From contig OZ038393.1 in NCBI GenBank assembly GCA_964036045.1, forward strand, positions 46,244,429 through 46,308,428: DNA of 64,000 nucleotides. Direction: 5' to 3'. This stretch comes from Eutreptiella sp. 'Long Island Sound 2002' (lineage: Eukaryota; Euglenozoa; Euglenophyceae; Eutreptiales; Eutreptiaceae). Positions 20,441 to 33,370 of this stretch are shown in pieces (position 1 is the first letter of the stretch; every line of letters starts with the position of its first letter). The position numbers were made by a program, and so were the translations under genes. Under the pieces are notes generated by a model. It worked only from the letters and a program-made list of their open reading frames with translations, did not search any database and was not told the origin of the DNA.

Positions 20441-23270
20441 CTTGTGGTCAGGGTGTTAGGGTGGCTTTGGTCGGCGGTTGGGTTGCGGTTGCGATTGTGA
20501 TGTTTGCCTAGTCGTGGTTGCTGTTGTGTTGGTGCGTGGCCCCTCTCATTGTGGGGCCTATTGTGGTGGTGTGTGGTCCCCCCCATGGTGGGACGTGCTG
20601 TGTTGGTGCGTGGCCCCCCCCATGGTGGGGTGTGATGTGTCGGTGTGCCCCCCCCCCATGGTGGGGCGTGCTGTGCTGGCGCGTGGCCCGTCTCATGGTC
20701 CGGCGTGCTGCGTTGTTGTGGGGCCCCAGTTATGGTGGGGCGTGCTGTGTTGGTGCGTCGCGCGCCTCAATGTGGGGATTGCGGTGTTGGTGCCTGCCTG
20801 CCTCGGTGGTTGTGCGTGGTGTGGTGGTGCTGGGCTTGGGTTGTCGTCATCTGTGCCGCCTGCGGACCGGCGTTGTTGGGTTTGGGTTGCCGGTGTCATG
20901 TGCGGCTTGTTTTGTTGGTTCGGCGTCGTCTTTGCCGCCGTACGGTCGGCGTGATCGAGTGGCTGTGGTCGGCGGTCCGATTTTGATTGTGGCTGTGATG
21001 TTTGAGTGGCCGGGGTTGGTGCTGTGCTACTGCGTGGCCCCCCACATGGTGGGGTTTGCTGCGTTGGTGCGTGCCCCCCCCCCATGGTAGGGCCTGGTGT
21101 GTTGGTGCACGCCCTCCCCCCACGTTGGAGCGTGCCGTGTCGGTGTGCGGCCCCTCCCATGGTGGGTCGTGCTGTGCTAGTGCGTGGCGCGCCTCATGGC
21201 CGGCCATGCTGCGTTGTTGTGTGGGCCTCCTCCTGGTGGGGCCTGCCGGGCTGGTGTGTGGCCCCCCTCATGGTGGGGCATGCTTTGTTGCTGCCTGCCT
21301 GCCGTGGTGGTTCTGCATGGGGTGGTGGTGCCTAGATTGGTTTGTCGTCGTGTGTGCCGCCTGGCGGCCGGCGTCGTTGGGTTCAGGTTGGTGGTACTTG
21401 TGGTGGTGTTTTTGCCAGCGCCATGTGCGGCTTGTTATATTTGTACGGCGTTGTCTTCGCCGCCTTACGGTCAGCGTGTTCGGGTTGCTGTCGTCGGCAG
21501 TGGAGTTGCGGTTGTGGTTTTGTTGATCGCCTGGCCGGAGTTGATTCTGTGCTGGTGCGCGGCCCTCCTCATGGTGGGGTGTGCTGTTTTGTTGCGTGCC
21601 CCCCTGAATGGTGGGGCGTGCTGCGTTGGTGTGTGCTCCCCCCCATGGTGGGGTGTGATGTGTCGGTGGGTGCCCCCCCCCCCCCTGATGGGGCGTGCTG
21701 TGCTGGCGTGTGGCCCGCCTCATGGTCGGCCATGCTGCGTAGTTGTGGGGCCCCTGTTATGGTCGGGCGTGCTGTGTTGGTGCGTTGCCCGCCTAATGGT
21801 GGGGCGTGCTTGGTTGCTGCCTGCCCGGCGCAGTAATTGTGTGTGGTGTGGTGGTGCTGGGATTGGGTTGTTGTTGTCTGTGCCGCCTTCCGCTTGACGT
21901 CATTGAATTGGGGTTGGTGGTGTCTTAGCCAGCGCCATGCGCGGCTTGTTTCGTTGGTTCGGCGTCGTCTTCGCCGCCTTACGCTTGCCGTGTTTGGGTG
22001 GCTGTGGTTTGTGGTTGGGTTGCCATTGTGGTTGTGTTGTTTGCTTGGCCGGGGTTGGTGCTGTGCTGGTGCGTGGCCCCCCTTATGGTGGTATTTGCTG
22101 CGTTGGTGTGTGCCCCCCCCCCCAGGGTAGGGCGTGCTGTGTTGGTGCGCCCCCCCCCCCCACGGTGGGGCGTGCTATGTCTGTGTGTGGCCCCTCCCAT
22201 GGTGGGGCTTGCTGTGCTGGCGCGTGGCCCGCCTCATGGTCGGCCGTGCTCCGTTGTTGTGTGGCCCCCCTCATGGTGGGGCGTGATGTGCTGGTGCGTG
22301 GCCCCCCTGATGGTGGGGTGCACTTTGTTGCCGCCTGCCCCCCATGGTGGTTGTGCGTGGTGTGCTGGTGCTTTGCTCTGGTTGTCGTCCTGCATGCCGC
22401 CTCGCGGCCGGCGTCGTTGGGTTCGGGTTGATTGTTCTTGTGCTGGTGATTTAGCCGGCGCCATGCACGGCTGGTTTTGTTTGTAGGGCGTTGTCTTCGC
22501 CGCCTTACCGTCGGCGTGTTGCGTTGGCTGTGGACGGCGATTGGGTTGCGGTTGTGGTTGTGTTGATTGCCTCGCCGGGTTTGGTTTTGTGCTCGTGCGC
22601 GGCCCCTTTCATGGTGGGGGGTGCTGTGATGGTGCGCACCCCCCCCAATGGTGGAGGGTGCTGTGTTGGTGTGTGGTTCCCCCCATGGTGGGGCGTGCTG
22701 CGTTGGTTTGTGGGCCCCCTCATGGTTGGGCGTGCTGTATTGGTGTGTGGTCGCCCTCATCGTGGGGCGTGCTGTGTTGGTACCTGTCTGCGGCAGTGCT
22801 GGTGTGTGGTGTGGTGGTGTTTGGCTTGGGTTGTCGGCGTTTGTTGGGTTGCGGTTGCGGTTGTGTTGTTTGCCTGGCCGGGGTTGGTGCTGTGCTGGTG
22901 CGCCCCCCCCCTACCCTGTTGGGGCGTGCTGTGTTTGTGCGTGCCCCCCCCATGGTGGGGTGTGCTTTGTTCGTTTTTGCCCCCCCGCATGGTGGGGCGT
23001 GGTGTGTTGGTGCCTGGCCCCCCTCCTGGTGGGGCGTGCTGTGTCGGTGCCTGTCTGCCGCGGCGGTGGTGTGTCTTGTCGTGGTGTGTGGCTTGGGTTG
23101 CCGTCGTCTATGGGAGTGCGGCTGCGGTTGTGTTGTTTGCCTGGCCGGGGTTGGTGCTGTGCTGCCGCCTGCCCCATCCCCCCCCCTGTTGGGGCGTGCT
23201 GTGTTTGTGCGTGGCCCCCCCCTTGGGGGGGCGTGCTGTGTCGATGTGTTCGGGTTTTGGTTCGTGGTGT
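20441..23270 (+). repeat. Higher-order array: about 38-bp monomers in about 520-bp units
   Basis: Monomers of about 37-39 bp carry CCCCCATGGTGGGGCG and TGCTGTGTTGGTGCGTGG. Groups of them are separated by a spacer with GTTGCGGTTGTGGTTGTG and TGGCCGGGGTTGGTGCTGTG, which recurs near 20470, 20970, 21495, 22010 and 22540, then at shorter spacing near 22850 and 23120. The CCCC/GGGG core around CCATGG can fold into a small hairpin. The + strand is G/T-skewed; frames are spurious. Confidence 0.85.
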
Positions 23271-25600
23271 TTTAGCCGGCTCGATGCTCGGCCTGTTTTG
23301 TTGGTTCGCTGTTGTCTCCGCCGCCGTACGGCCGGCTTTGTCGGGTGTTGGCTGTCTGTGCTGTTTGCCTGGCTGGGTCGCACGGGCCGGCCTCCGGAGC
23401 GCGGGTGGTGCGCCACCCCGTGTTTCTGTTCCGCGGGTGCCGTCGCCCTGCTGCTCGTTTCCCCTTGCTCGCCCTCCGCTTTCTTGTGTCTGCGCGGCTC
23501 CTGGCCGTGCGCTGGTGTTTGTCAGGGCCTGTTGCTACGCCCCCCCCACCCGACCCCTCTGCTTGTTGTCTTCTGCCCCCCCCCTTTGCTTGTTGATGTT
23601 TCCGCGCCCGCCGGCGGTTGTTGTCCCCCCCCCCCCCGGTAGTTTGCGTTTCGCGGCGATTGGCGTCCTGCTCCGCATTTTCCTTTGTTCCCGCTGAGTT
23701 CTGTGGTTGCTCTGCGCCGCTTGGCCCTCTGTCGGCGCCACCTGTTGTCTCCCCCTGAGCCGGGGCTTGTGTTTCGCCGGTCTGGTCGCCTGCCCCTTGC
23801 CCTTGTCTGTTCTCCCTCTGCCTTCTCGTGGTTTTGCGCCGCTCGGCGGTTTGTCCCCCCCCCTATCCCCCCGGTTTGTGCTTCCTGGGTGTCGTCATCC
23901 TGCCGGTCGTTTTCCCGTGTCCTCCTGCTGTTGCCTTGTTTTTTCTGTGCCTTTCGCCATGCCACCTGTTTGGTTGGGTTTCCTTTTCCCCCCTCAGCTT
24001 GCGGCCTTTTGTACGCTCTGTGCGTTGCGCGCTGGTGCCATGCCCCCCCTCCCACGGCGGTTGCTCCTGGTGGTGTGCGGTGACCCGCGTCTTGTTGTGT
24101 TGTGCCGCGGTTGGGTGTGGGCTGTTTTGTGCGGCACACGGTGTTTTTCTGCGCCTTGCTCTGCTGGCGTGCGGGGCCTTGCTGTGTGGTGTGCTGTTCT
24201 GTTGTGTTGTTGGCTTCATCGTTGGCTGTATCCCATTGGCGATGGCCGCGCCGTATCTGTTGGTGTCGCACCGTGCTCCGCTGCGCCGTGCTGTTTTCTG
24301 CGGTCTTTTGTCGTGTGTGGTGCCGTCGTGCGTTGTTGTGTGCTATGGTGTTTTCTTCGGTGCTGTGTGGTGTTGTGGTTGTGGCCTTGTTTTCTCTCTG
24401 CCTTCTCGGTTCTGCGCGCCTGCAGCGTTTGCGCCGCCTGGTGCTGCTGCCGCCCCCCTGTTTTTTGTGTCGTGCCTTGTGCCAGTTGGTGTTGCCATGC
24501 TGTGCTGGCTTGTTCTGTGCCTTGCAGTGCTGTGTTGCTGTTTGCTGTGTTGTGTTGTTCGGGGTGCGGCATGCAGTGTCGTGTTGTGCCGTGTCTTGTT
24601 GTGTTTCGCGGGTGGTGTGGTGCTGCGCTGCGTAACCTCGTGCGGCTGCGCCCTGCTGCGTGCTCTGCCGTGCTTGTTGGTGCTGTGCTGGGTTGTTGTG
24701 CGCTGCAGCGTTCGCCGGCATGCTGTGTCTTGGTGCTCTGTGCTGTGCTGTCCCGCTGTGTGCTGTTGTGGGTTAGTTTGTGCCGCCTGGTGTCCGTTGG
24801 CGTTGTGCGGATGGCTGTATGCTGTGCTGTGCTGTTGTTTGCTGCTGTGTGCTGTGCTGCGCCTTTGGGCGTGGTGTCTGGTTGCGCTGTGCTGTGCTGC
24901 TCTCGTTATGGCTTGCTGTTTCGTCTTGGTCGCGGTGCTGTGTGCTGTACTGTGCCTCCTGGTGCTGTGCTGGGCCATGTTGCGTCCTGTTGTGCTGTGT
25001 GGTGCAGTGCTGTTGTGCACTGTGCTGTGGGGCTGGTGCTGTGCTGCGTTTTCTCGCGGTGTCTGCTGCCGCTTCGTGCTGTGGCGTGCCCTCGGGTGCT
25101 GTGCGGTGTCTCGGATGCTGTTTGCTTTGCTGCGTGCTGTGCTGTGCTGTGCTGTGCTACTGTGCTTTGTGCTGTGCCTTGGGGTGTGGTGTCTTGGTGC
25201 ACTGTGCTGTGCTGTTCGTGTTTCATCTTGCTGTTTGGCCGGGGTCTGTGTTCCTGTGTGTTGTGCTGTGTCTCTTGTTGGTGTGCTGCGCTGCGTAGCG
25301 TCCTGGTGTTACGTGCGGTGCCATGCTGTTGCGCACTGTGCTGTTTGCGTGGTGCTTTGCTGCTTTGTCCTGCGCTTTTTGGTGCTGTGGGGTGCTGTGC
25401 CCTGCCCTCGGGTGCTGTGCTGTGCTGTGGGGTGCTGTGCTGTTTGGTGCGGCGCTTTGCTGTGTTGCCCTGTGCTGTGTGCGCTGTGCTTTGTCTGTTT
25501 TGCCGTTGTGTTGTGGTGTGTGCTGTTTTTTGCTGCTGTCCGTTGTGCTGCTGGCGCCCTGTAGTGTTGCGCTGTGTGCGCGGTTACCTCCGTGCATTTT
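23271..25600 (+). repeat. G/T-skewed low-complexity tract with degenerate TGCTG repeats
   Basis: Begins with C runs and pyrimidine-rich DNA (23400-24100), then degenerate TGTGCTGTGCTG (24500-25560). It resembles 10746-12720 in composition. Frames up to 673 codons (23707-25728) are stop-poor translations of this tract, rich in Cys, Val and Leu, with no domain. The tract ends abruptly at about 25600 where the 65-bp array starts. Confidence 0.75.
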
Positions 25601-28600
25601 CAAAAACAGGAGGCCAAGGGCACCGCACACGCAACACCACATACCAAGCAGGCGGACCGGGGAACAGGAGCCAAGTGGCCCAGGACACCGCACACACAAC
25701 ACAACACACCGAGCAGGCACACCAGTGAACAGGAGCCAAGTGGCCCAGGACACCGCACAGACGCAACCCAACACGCCGAGCAAGCACGACGGTGAACAGG
25801 AGCCAAGTGGCCCAGACCAGCGCACACACGCAACGCAACGCAGCGAGCGAGCACACCGGTGAACAGGAGCCAAGTGGCCCAGGACACCGCACACAAGCAA
25901 CACAAAACACCGGGCGGCCACACCGCTGAACAAGAGCCAAGTGACCAAGGACACCGCACACACGCAACGCGACGCACGCACCAGGCACACCGGTGAAAAG
26001 GAGCCAAGTGGCCCAGGACACCGCACACACAACAGAAAGCAGCGAGCCAACACACCAGTGAACGGGAGCCAGGTCGCCAAGGACACTGCACACACAACGC
26101 AACGCACCGAGCGAGCACCCCCGTGAACAGGAGCCAAGTAGCCCAGGACACCGCACACGCATCACAACACACCAAGCGGGCACACTGGTGAGCAGGAGCC
26201 AAGTGGCCCAGGATACCGCACGAACAACACAACACACCGAGCAGGCACACAAGTGAACAGGAGCCAAGTGGCGGAGGACACCGCACACACGCAAGGCAAC
26301 GCACTGAGCGGGCACACCGATGAGCAGAAGCCAAGTGGCCCAGGACACCGCACACACGCAACACAACGCACCGAGCGAGCACACCGGTGAACAGGAGCCA
26401 AGTGGCCCAGGACACCGCAAACGCAACACAACACACCAAGCGGGCACACCGGTGAACAATAGCCAAGTGGTAAATCACACCGCACACACAAGACAACACA
26501 CCGAGCGTGCACACCATTGAACAGGAGCCAAGTGGCCCAGAACACCGCACACACGCAACGCAGCGCACTGAGCGGGCACACCAGTGAACAGGAGCCAGGT
26601 GGCCTGGGACACCGCACACACGCAACGCAACGCACCGCGGTAGCACACCGGTGAACAGGAGCCAGGTGGCCCAAGACACAGCACACGGAACACAGCGCAC
26701 CGAGCGGGCACGCAGGTGAACAGGAGCCAAGTCGCCCGGGACAGCGCACACGCAACACAACGCAACAAGCCGGCGCATCGGTGAACAGGAGCCAAGTGGC
26801 CAAGGACACGGCACACACAACACAACACACGAAGTGAGCACACCGGTGAACAGGAGCAAAGACGCTGAGGACACCGCACACGGAACACACTGCAGCGAGC
26901 GGGCACACCCGTGAACAGGGGCCAAGTGGCCCAGGACGCCGCACACACAACACAAAGCACCGAGCCAACACACCGGTGAACAGGAGCCAAGTGGCCCAGA
27001 ACACCGCACACGGGACACAACCATGCGACACAACACACTGAGCGGGCACAAAGGTGAACAGAAGTCAAGTGGCCCAGGACACCACACACGCAACACAAAG
27101 CACCGAGCCAACACACCGGTGAACAGGGGCCAAGTGGCCCAGGACACCGCACACGCGACACAACACACCGAGCGAGCACACCGCTGAACAGGAGCCAAGT
27201 GGCCCAGGACACCGCACAGACAACACAAAGCACGGAGGCAACACACAGGTAAAAAGGAGCCAAGTGGCCCAGGTCACCGCACACACGACACAACACACCA
27301 AGCGGGCACACCGGTGAACAGGAGCCACATGACCCAGGATACCGCACAGACAACACAAAGCACGGAGGCAACACAACCGGGAAGTAGAGCGAAGTGGCCC
27401 AGAACACTGCGCTTGCAACACAACGCACGGAGCAGGCACACCGGTGAACAAGAGCCAATTGGCCCAGGACACCATACACACAACACAAAGCACCGAGCCA
27501 ACACAACGCTGAACAGGAGCCAAGTGGCGCAGGACACCGCACACGCGACACAACAACGCCACACAACACACCGAGCGGGCACACAGGTCAACTGGAGCCA
27601 AGTGGCCCAGGACCCCGCACACACAACACAAAGCACCGAGCCAACACAACGGTGGACAGGAGCCAAGTGGCCAAGGACACCGCACACACAAGACAACACA
27701 CGCACACGCAACTCAACACACCGAGGGGGCACACCGGTGAACATGGGCCGAGTGGCCCAGGACAGCGCACACACAACACAACACAGCGAGCGGCCACACC
27801 AGTGAACAGGAGCAAAGTGGCCCAAGACACTGCACATACGCAGCGCAATTCGCCGAGCGAGCACACCCGTGAACAGGAGCCAAGTGGCCCAGGACACCGC
27901 ACACATAACACAACACACCGAGCGGGCCCAACGGTGAACAGGAGCCAAGTGGCCCGCGACACGGCACACGCAGCACAACCACGCGACACAACGCACCAAG
28001 CGGTCACGCAGGTGAACAGGAGCCAGGTGGGCCAGGACACCGCACAGACAACACAAAGCACCGAGCCAACACAACGGGGAACAAGAGCCAAGTGGTCCGG
28101 GACACTGCGCGCGCAACACAACGCACCCAGCGGGCACACCGGTGAACAAGAGCCCAGTGGCCCAGGACACCGCACACACAACACAAAACACCGAGCCAAC
28201 AGACCGATGAACAAGAGCCAAGTGGCCCACGACATTGCACAAGCGACGCAAAACACCGAGCGGGCCCAGTGGTGAACAGGAGCCAAGTGGCCCACGACAC
28301 CGCACACGCCACACAACCACGCGACACAACGCAACGAGCGGGCACCCAGGTGAACAGGAGCCAGGTGGGCCAGGACACCGCACAGACAACACAAAGCACC
28401 GAGCCAACACAACGAGGGACAAGAGCCAAGTGGCCCATGACACTGCGCGCGCAACACAATGCACCGAGCGGGCACACCGGTGAACAAGAGCCAAGTTGCC
28501 CAGGACACCACACACATAACACAAGGCACCCAGCTAACACACCGGTGAACAGGAGCCAAGTGGCCCCCGACACGGCACACACAACACAGAACACCGAACC

Positions 28601-31600
28601 AACACACCTGAACGGGAGCCAACTGGCCAAGGACACCGCACACGCGACACAACACACCAAGCGGGCACACCGGTAAACAAGAGCCAAATAGCCCAGGACG
28701 ACGCACACGCGACACAACACACCGAGTGGCAACACAGGTGAACGGGACCCAATTGGCCCAGCACACCGGACACACAACACGAAGCACCGACCCAACACAC
28801 CAGTGAACAGGAGCCAAGTGGCCCAGGACACCGCACACACCCAACGCAACACTCAGAGCAAGCACACTGGTGAACGGGAGCCAAGTGGCCCAAGACACCA
28901 CACACGCAACACAACACACCAAGCCGGCACACCGGTGAACAGGAGCCAAGTGGCCAAGGACACCGCACACACGCAACGCAACGCACCCAGCGGGCACACC
29001 GGTGAACAGGAGCCAAGTGGCCCAGGACACCGCACACACAAGTGAAAACAGCGAGCCAAAACACGAGTGAACAGGAGCCAAGACGCCAAGGACACCGCAC
29101 ACACGACACAACACACCGAGCTGGCACAGCCGTGAACAGGAGCCAAGTGGCCCAGGACACCACAGACGCATAACAACACACCAAGCGGGCACACTGGTGA
29201 ACGAGAGCCAAGTGGCCAAGGACACCTGACACACAACGCAACGCACCGAGCAGGCACACCAGTGGACAGGAGCCAAGTGGCCCACGACACCGCACACCTG
29301 CAACACAACGCAGCGAGCGAGCACACCGGTGAACAGGAGCCAAGTGGCCCAGGACACCGCACACGCAACACAACACACCAAGCGGGCACACTGGTGAACA
29401 AGAGCCAAGTGGCCAAGGACACCGCAGACAAAAGACAACACAGGGAGCGTGCAGACCATTGAACAGGAGCCAGGTTGCCCAGGACACTGCACACACGCAA
29501 CGCAACGCATCGAGCAACTACACCGGTGATCAGGAGCGAAGTGGCCCAGGACACCGCACACACGCAACACAACGCACCGCGGGAGCACACCGGTGAAGAG
29601 GAGCCAACCCGCCCGAGACACCGCACACACAACAAAACGCACCGAGCGGGCATGCAGGTGAACAGCAGCCAAGTGGCCCGGGACACGGGCACACGCAACA
29701 CAGGACAACAAGCAGGCACACCGGTGAACAGGAGCCAAGTCGCTCAGGACGCCGCACATGCGACAAAACAAACCGAGCGGGCACGTCTGTGACCAGAAGC
29801 CAAGTGGCCCAGGACACCACAAACGCGACGCAATCATGCGACAGAACACACCGAGCGGGCACAAAGGTGAACAGAAGTCAAGTGGCCCAAGACACCGCAC
29901 ACACGACACAAGACACCGAGCCAACACACGATGCACTGGAGCCAAGTGGCCCAGGACACCGCAAACGTGACACAACACACTGAGCGAGCACAGCGCTGAA
30001 CAGGAGCCAAGTCGCCCAGCAGACCCCACAGACAACACAAAGCACCGAGCCAACACACAGGTGAACGGGAGCCAAGTGGCCCACGTCACCGCACATGCGA
30101 CACAACACACCAAGCGGGCACACCGTTGAACAGGAGCCAAGTGGCCAACGACACCGCACATGCGACACAACAACGCCACACAACACACCGAGCGGGCACA
30201 CAGGTGAACACGACCTAAGTGGCCCAGAACAACGCACACACAACACAAAGCACCGAGCCAACACACCGGTGAACAGGAGCCAAGTGGCCAAAGACACCGC
30301 ACACACAAGACAACACACGCACACGCAACTCAACACACCGAGCGGGCACACCGGTGAAAAGGAGCCAAGTGGCCCAAAACAGCGCACACGCATCACAACA
30401 CACGAAGCAGGCAGACCGGTGAACAGGAGCCAAGTGGCCAAGGACACCGCACACACAAGACAACACAGCGAGCGGGCACACCGGTGAAAAGGAGCAAAGT
30501 GGCCCAGGACGCCGCACACGCGACAGAACGCAGCAGGCGAGCACACCAGTGAACAAGAGCCAAGTGGCCCAGGACACCGCACACACGAAAAGTAACGCAC
30601 CGAGCGAGCACACCGGTGAACAGCAGCCAAGTGGCCCAGGACACTGCACACGCAACACAACACACCAAGCGGGCATACCGTTGAACAAGAGCCAGGTGGC
30701 CAAGGACACCGCACAGACAACACAACACGGCGGGCAGGCACACCGGTGAACAGGAGCCCAATGGCCCAGGACACCGCACACATGCAATGTGATGCACCAA
30801 AGGAGCACATGGGTGAGGAGGACTTAAGAGGCCCACAACACCGCACACGCGTCACAACGCAGCAGGCGAGCGGACCGGTGAACAAGAGCAAAGTGGCCCC
30901 GGACGCCGCACACGCCACACAACAAAGCGAGCCGGCACACCGGTGAACAGGTGCCAAGTGGCCCAGGACACCGCACAAGCGAGACAACCATGCGATAAAA
31001 CACAGCGAGGGGGCACGCAGGTAAACAGAGCCAAGTGGCCTAGGACACTGCATACACAACACAGCACACGGAGCGAGCACACTGGTGAACAGAAGCCAAG
31101 TGGCCCGGGACACCGCACACGCAACACAACAAAACAAGCGGGCACACCGGTGAACAGGAGCCAAGTCGCCCAGGACGCCGCACACGCGACAAAACAAACC
31201 GAGCGGCCACACCTGTGACCAGAAGCCAAGTGGCCCAGGACACCACAAACGCGACATAATCATGCGACAGAACACACCGAGCGGGCACACAGGTGAACAG
31301 AAGCCAAGTGGCCCAGGACACCGCATACACAACACAAAGCACCGAGCCAACACACAGGTGCACTGGAGCCAAGTGGCCCAGGACACCGCCCACGCGACAC
31401 AGCACACTGAGCGAGCACGCCGCTGAACAGGAGCCAAGTGGCCCAGCACACCCCACAGACAACACAAAGCACCGAGCCAACACACAGGTAAAAAGGAGCC
31501 AAGTGGCGGACGTCACCGCACACGCGACACAACACACCAAGCGGGCACACCGTTGAACAGGAGCCAAGAGGCCAACGACACCGCACACGCGACACAACAA

Positions 31601-32632
31601 CGCCACACAACACACCGAGCGGGCACACAGGTGGAAACGAGCTAAGTGGCCCAGAACACCGCACACACAACACAAAGCACCGAGCCAACACACCGGTGAA
31701 CAGGAGCCAAGTGGCCAAGGACACCGCACACACAGGACAACACACGCACACGCGACCCAACACACCGAGCGAGAACACGGGTGAACAAAAGCAAAGTGGC
31801 CCAGAACAGCGCACACGCATCACAACACACGAAGCGGGCAGACCGGTGAACAGGAGCCAAGTGGCCAAGGACACCGCACACACAAGACAACACAGCGAGC
31901 GGGCACACTGGTGAACAGGAGCAAAGTGACCCAGGACACCGCACACGCAACAGAACACAGCAGGCGAGCACACCAGTGAACAGGAGCCAAGTGGCCCAGG
32001 ACACCGCACACATGCCAAGCAACGCACCGAGCGAGCACACCGCTGAACAGCAGCCAAGTGGCCCAGGACACTGCACACGCAACACAACACACCAAGCGGG
32101 CATACCATTGAACAAAAGCCAAGTGGCCAAGGACACCGCACAGACGACACAACACGGCGAGCGGCCACACCGGTGAACAGGAGCCAAATGGCCCAGGACA
32201 CTGCACACAGCCAATACGACGCACCGGAGGAGCACACCGGTGAAGAGGACCTAAGAGGCCCACAACACCGCACACGCGTCACAACGCAGCGGGCGAGCAG
32301 ACCGGTGAACAAGAGCAAAGTGGCCACAGACGCCGCACACGCCACACAACGAAGCGAGCTGGAACACCGTTGAACAGGTGCCAAGTGGCCCAGGACACCG
32401 CACAAGCGAGACAACCATGCGATACAACACACCGAGCGGGCACGCAGGTAAACAGAAGCCAAGTGGCCTAGGACACCGCATACACAACACAGCACACAGA
32501 GCGAGCACACCGGTGAACAGGAGCCAAGTGGCCCAGGACACAGCACACACAACACAACGCACCGAGCCAACACACCGCTGAACAGTAGCCAAGTGGCTCA
32601 GGACACCGCGGACACAACACAACACACCGAGG
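25601..32632 (+). repeat. 65-bp minisatellite array with 1.43-kb higher-order repeat
   Basis: The monomer starts GTGAACAGGAGCCAAGTGG and continues with CA-rich sequence ending near CGAGCGGGCACACCG; the consensus is 65 bases. There are about 108 monomers. Variants recur in order: the block at 29791 is repeated at 31217 (offset 1426) and the block at 30821 at 32248 (offset 1427), which is 22 monomers. A related partial block lies near 27020. The minus strand is open in all frames (up to 906 codons) because 65 is not a multiple of three and the unit has no stops. Confidence 0.9.
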
Positions 32633-32862
32633 TAGGTAGGTAGGTGCACTTGTTCTTTGTATTCAAACCTGCTTTGTCTATCTGCAGCCCTTCTGTATTA
32701 CACTGGATTTCAAACTATTCATAGATTCGATCCACATCCTGTTCTTGCTCTACTTGCTCCTTTGGTTTTGGGATTTCACCATCAATGGCCTGCAGGATTT
32801 CATCCAAATCTCAAGGGCACTAGGTAGGTAAGTAGGTAGGTAGGTAGGTAGGGTAGGTAGGT
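32633..32862 (-). repeat. Inverted fragment of dispersed repeat between TAGG microsatellites
   Basis: 32655-32820 is the reverse complement of about 19541-19705. It is bordered on both sides by TAGG runs (32630-32645 and 32822-32862). Only the left end of the 700-bp repeat is present. It marks the left boundary of the right arm of the inverted duplication, which interrupts the 65-bp array. Confidence 0.85.
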
Positions 32863-33370
32863 GCACTCGGTCGAAGAGAGGTGCCCCATGGTTTCCGCTG
32901 GCGTTGCCGCTGTGACGAACAAGAAGAGGCTCCGCGCTTGAAGAGGGGAGGCGACTTACATCCCGCTAGACCTGACTGGTGGCCCCCAACAAAGCGGCCC
33001 CGGGCAACACCGGTAGGGCTGATCGCCGCCAGCGTGACTGCTTGTCATGCCGGGAGGGTGGGCCCCCGTGCTTGCGCACGTCCCCTACTTTGAGCGGAAC
33101 CCTAGGGGTTCACCGGACTTCCTGGCGTATCCCGTTCCCGGGGCATGCATGCATGTTCTCGGTACCGGGGTTCCGAGGTGCTTGGGTGTCGCACGCTCCG
33201 CCTCAAGTCCCAAAGCAGCGCAGGCCTTAGGATGCAGCCTTACCCCCGGTCTCCGGATCTCGTTTGGCCGGCCCACCTGCATGGCATGGGCTGCCTCAGT
33301 GCCCGGGCTATGGACACTGGGTTTCCTACTGTTCCGTGGCGCTTGTGTTCGGGTCTGGGTTGTGGTAGGG
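32863..33370 (-). repeat. 500-bp module of the inverted duplication, right copy
   Basis: Reverse complement of 18986-19492 with scattered substitutions; the ATGCATGCATG core is at about 33145. Confidence 0.85.

Noticed and set aside
23707-25728. A 673-codon + frame, Cys/Val/Leu-rich, looking like a membrane protein
   Set aside because: It is a stop-poor G/T tract with several equally long overlapping frames; the hydrophobicity follows from T in second codon positions.
27588-30308. A 906-codon minus-strand frame of Cys-rich repeated sequence
   Set aside because: It is the translation of the 65-bp satellite. All three minus frames are open in the same way because the unit has no stop and its length is not a multiple of three. 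No start signal or domain.
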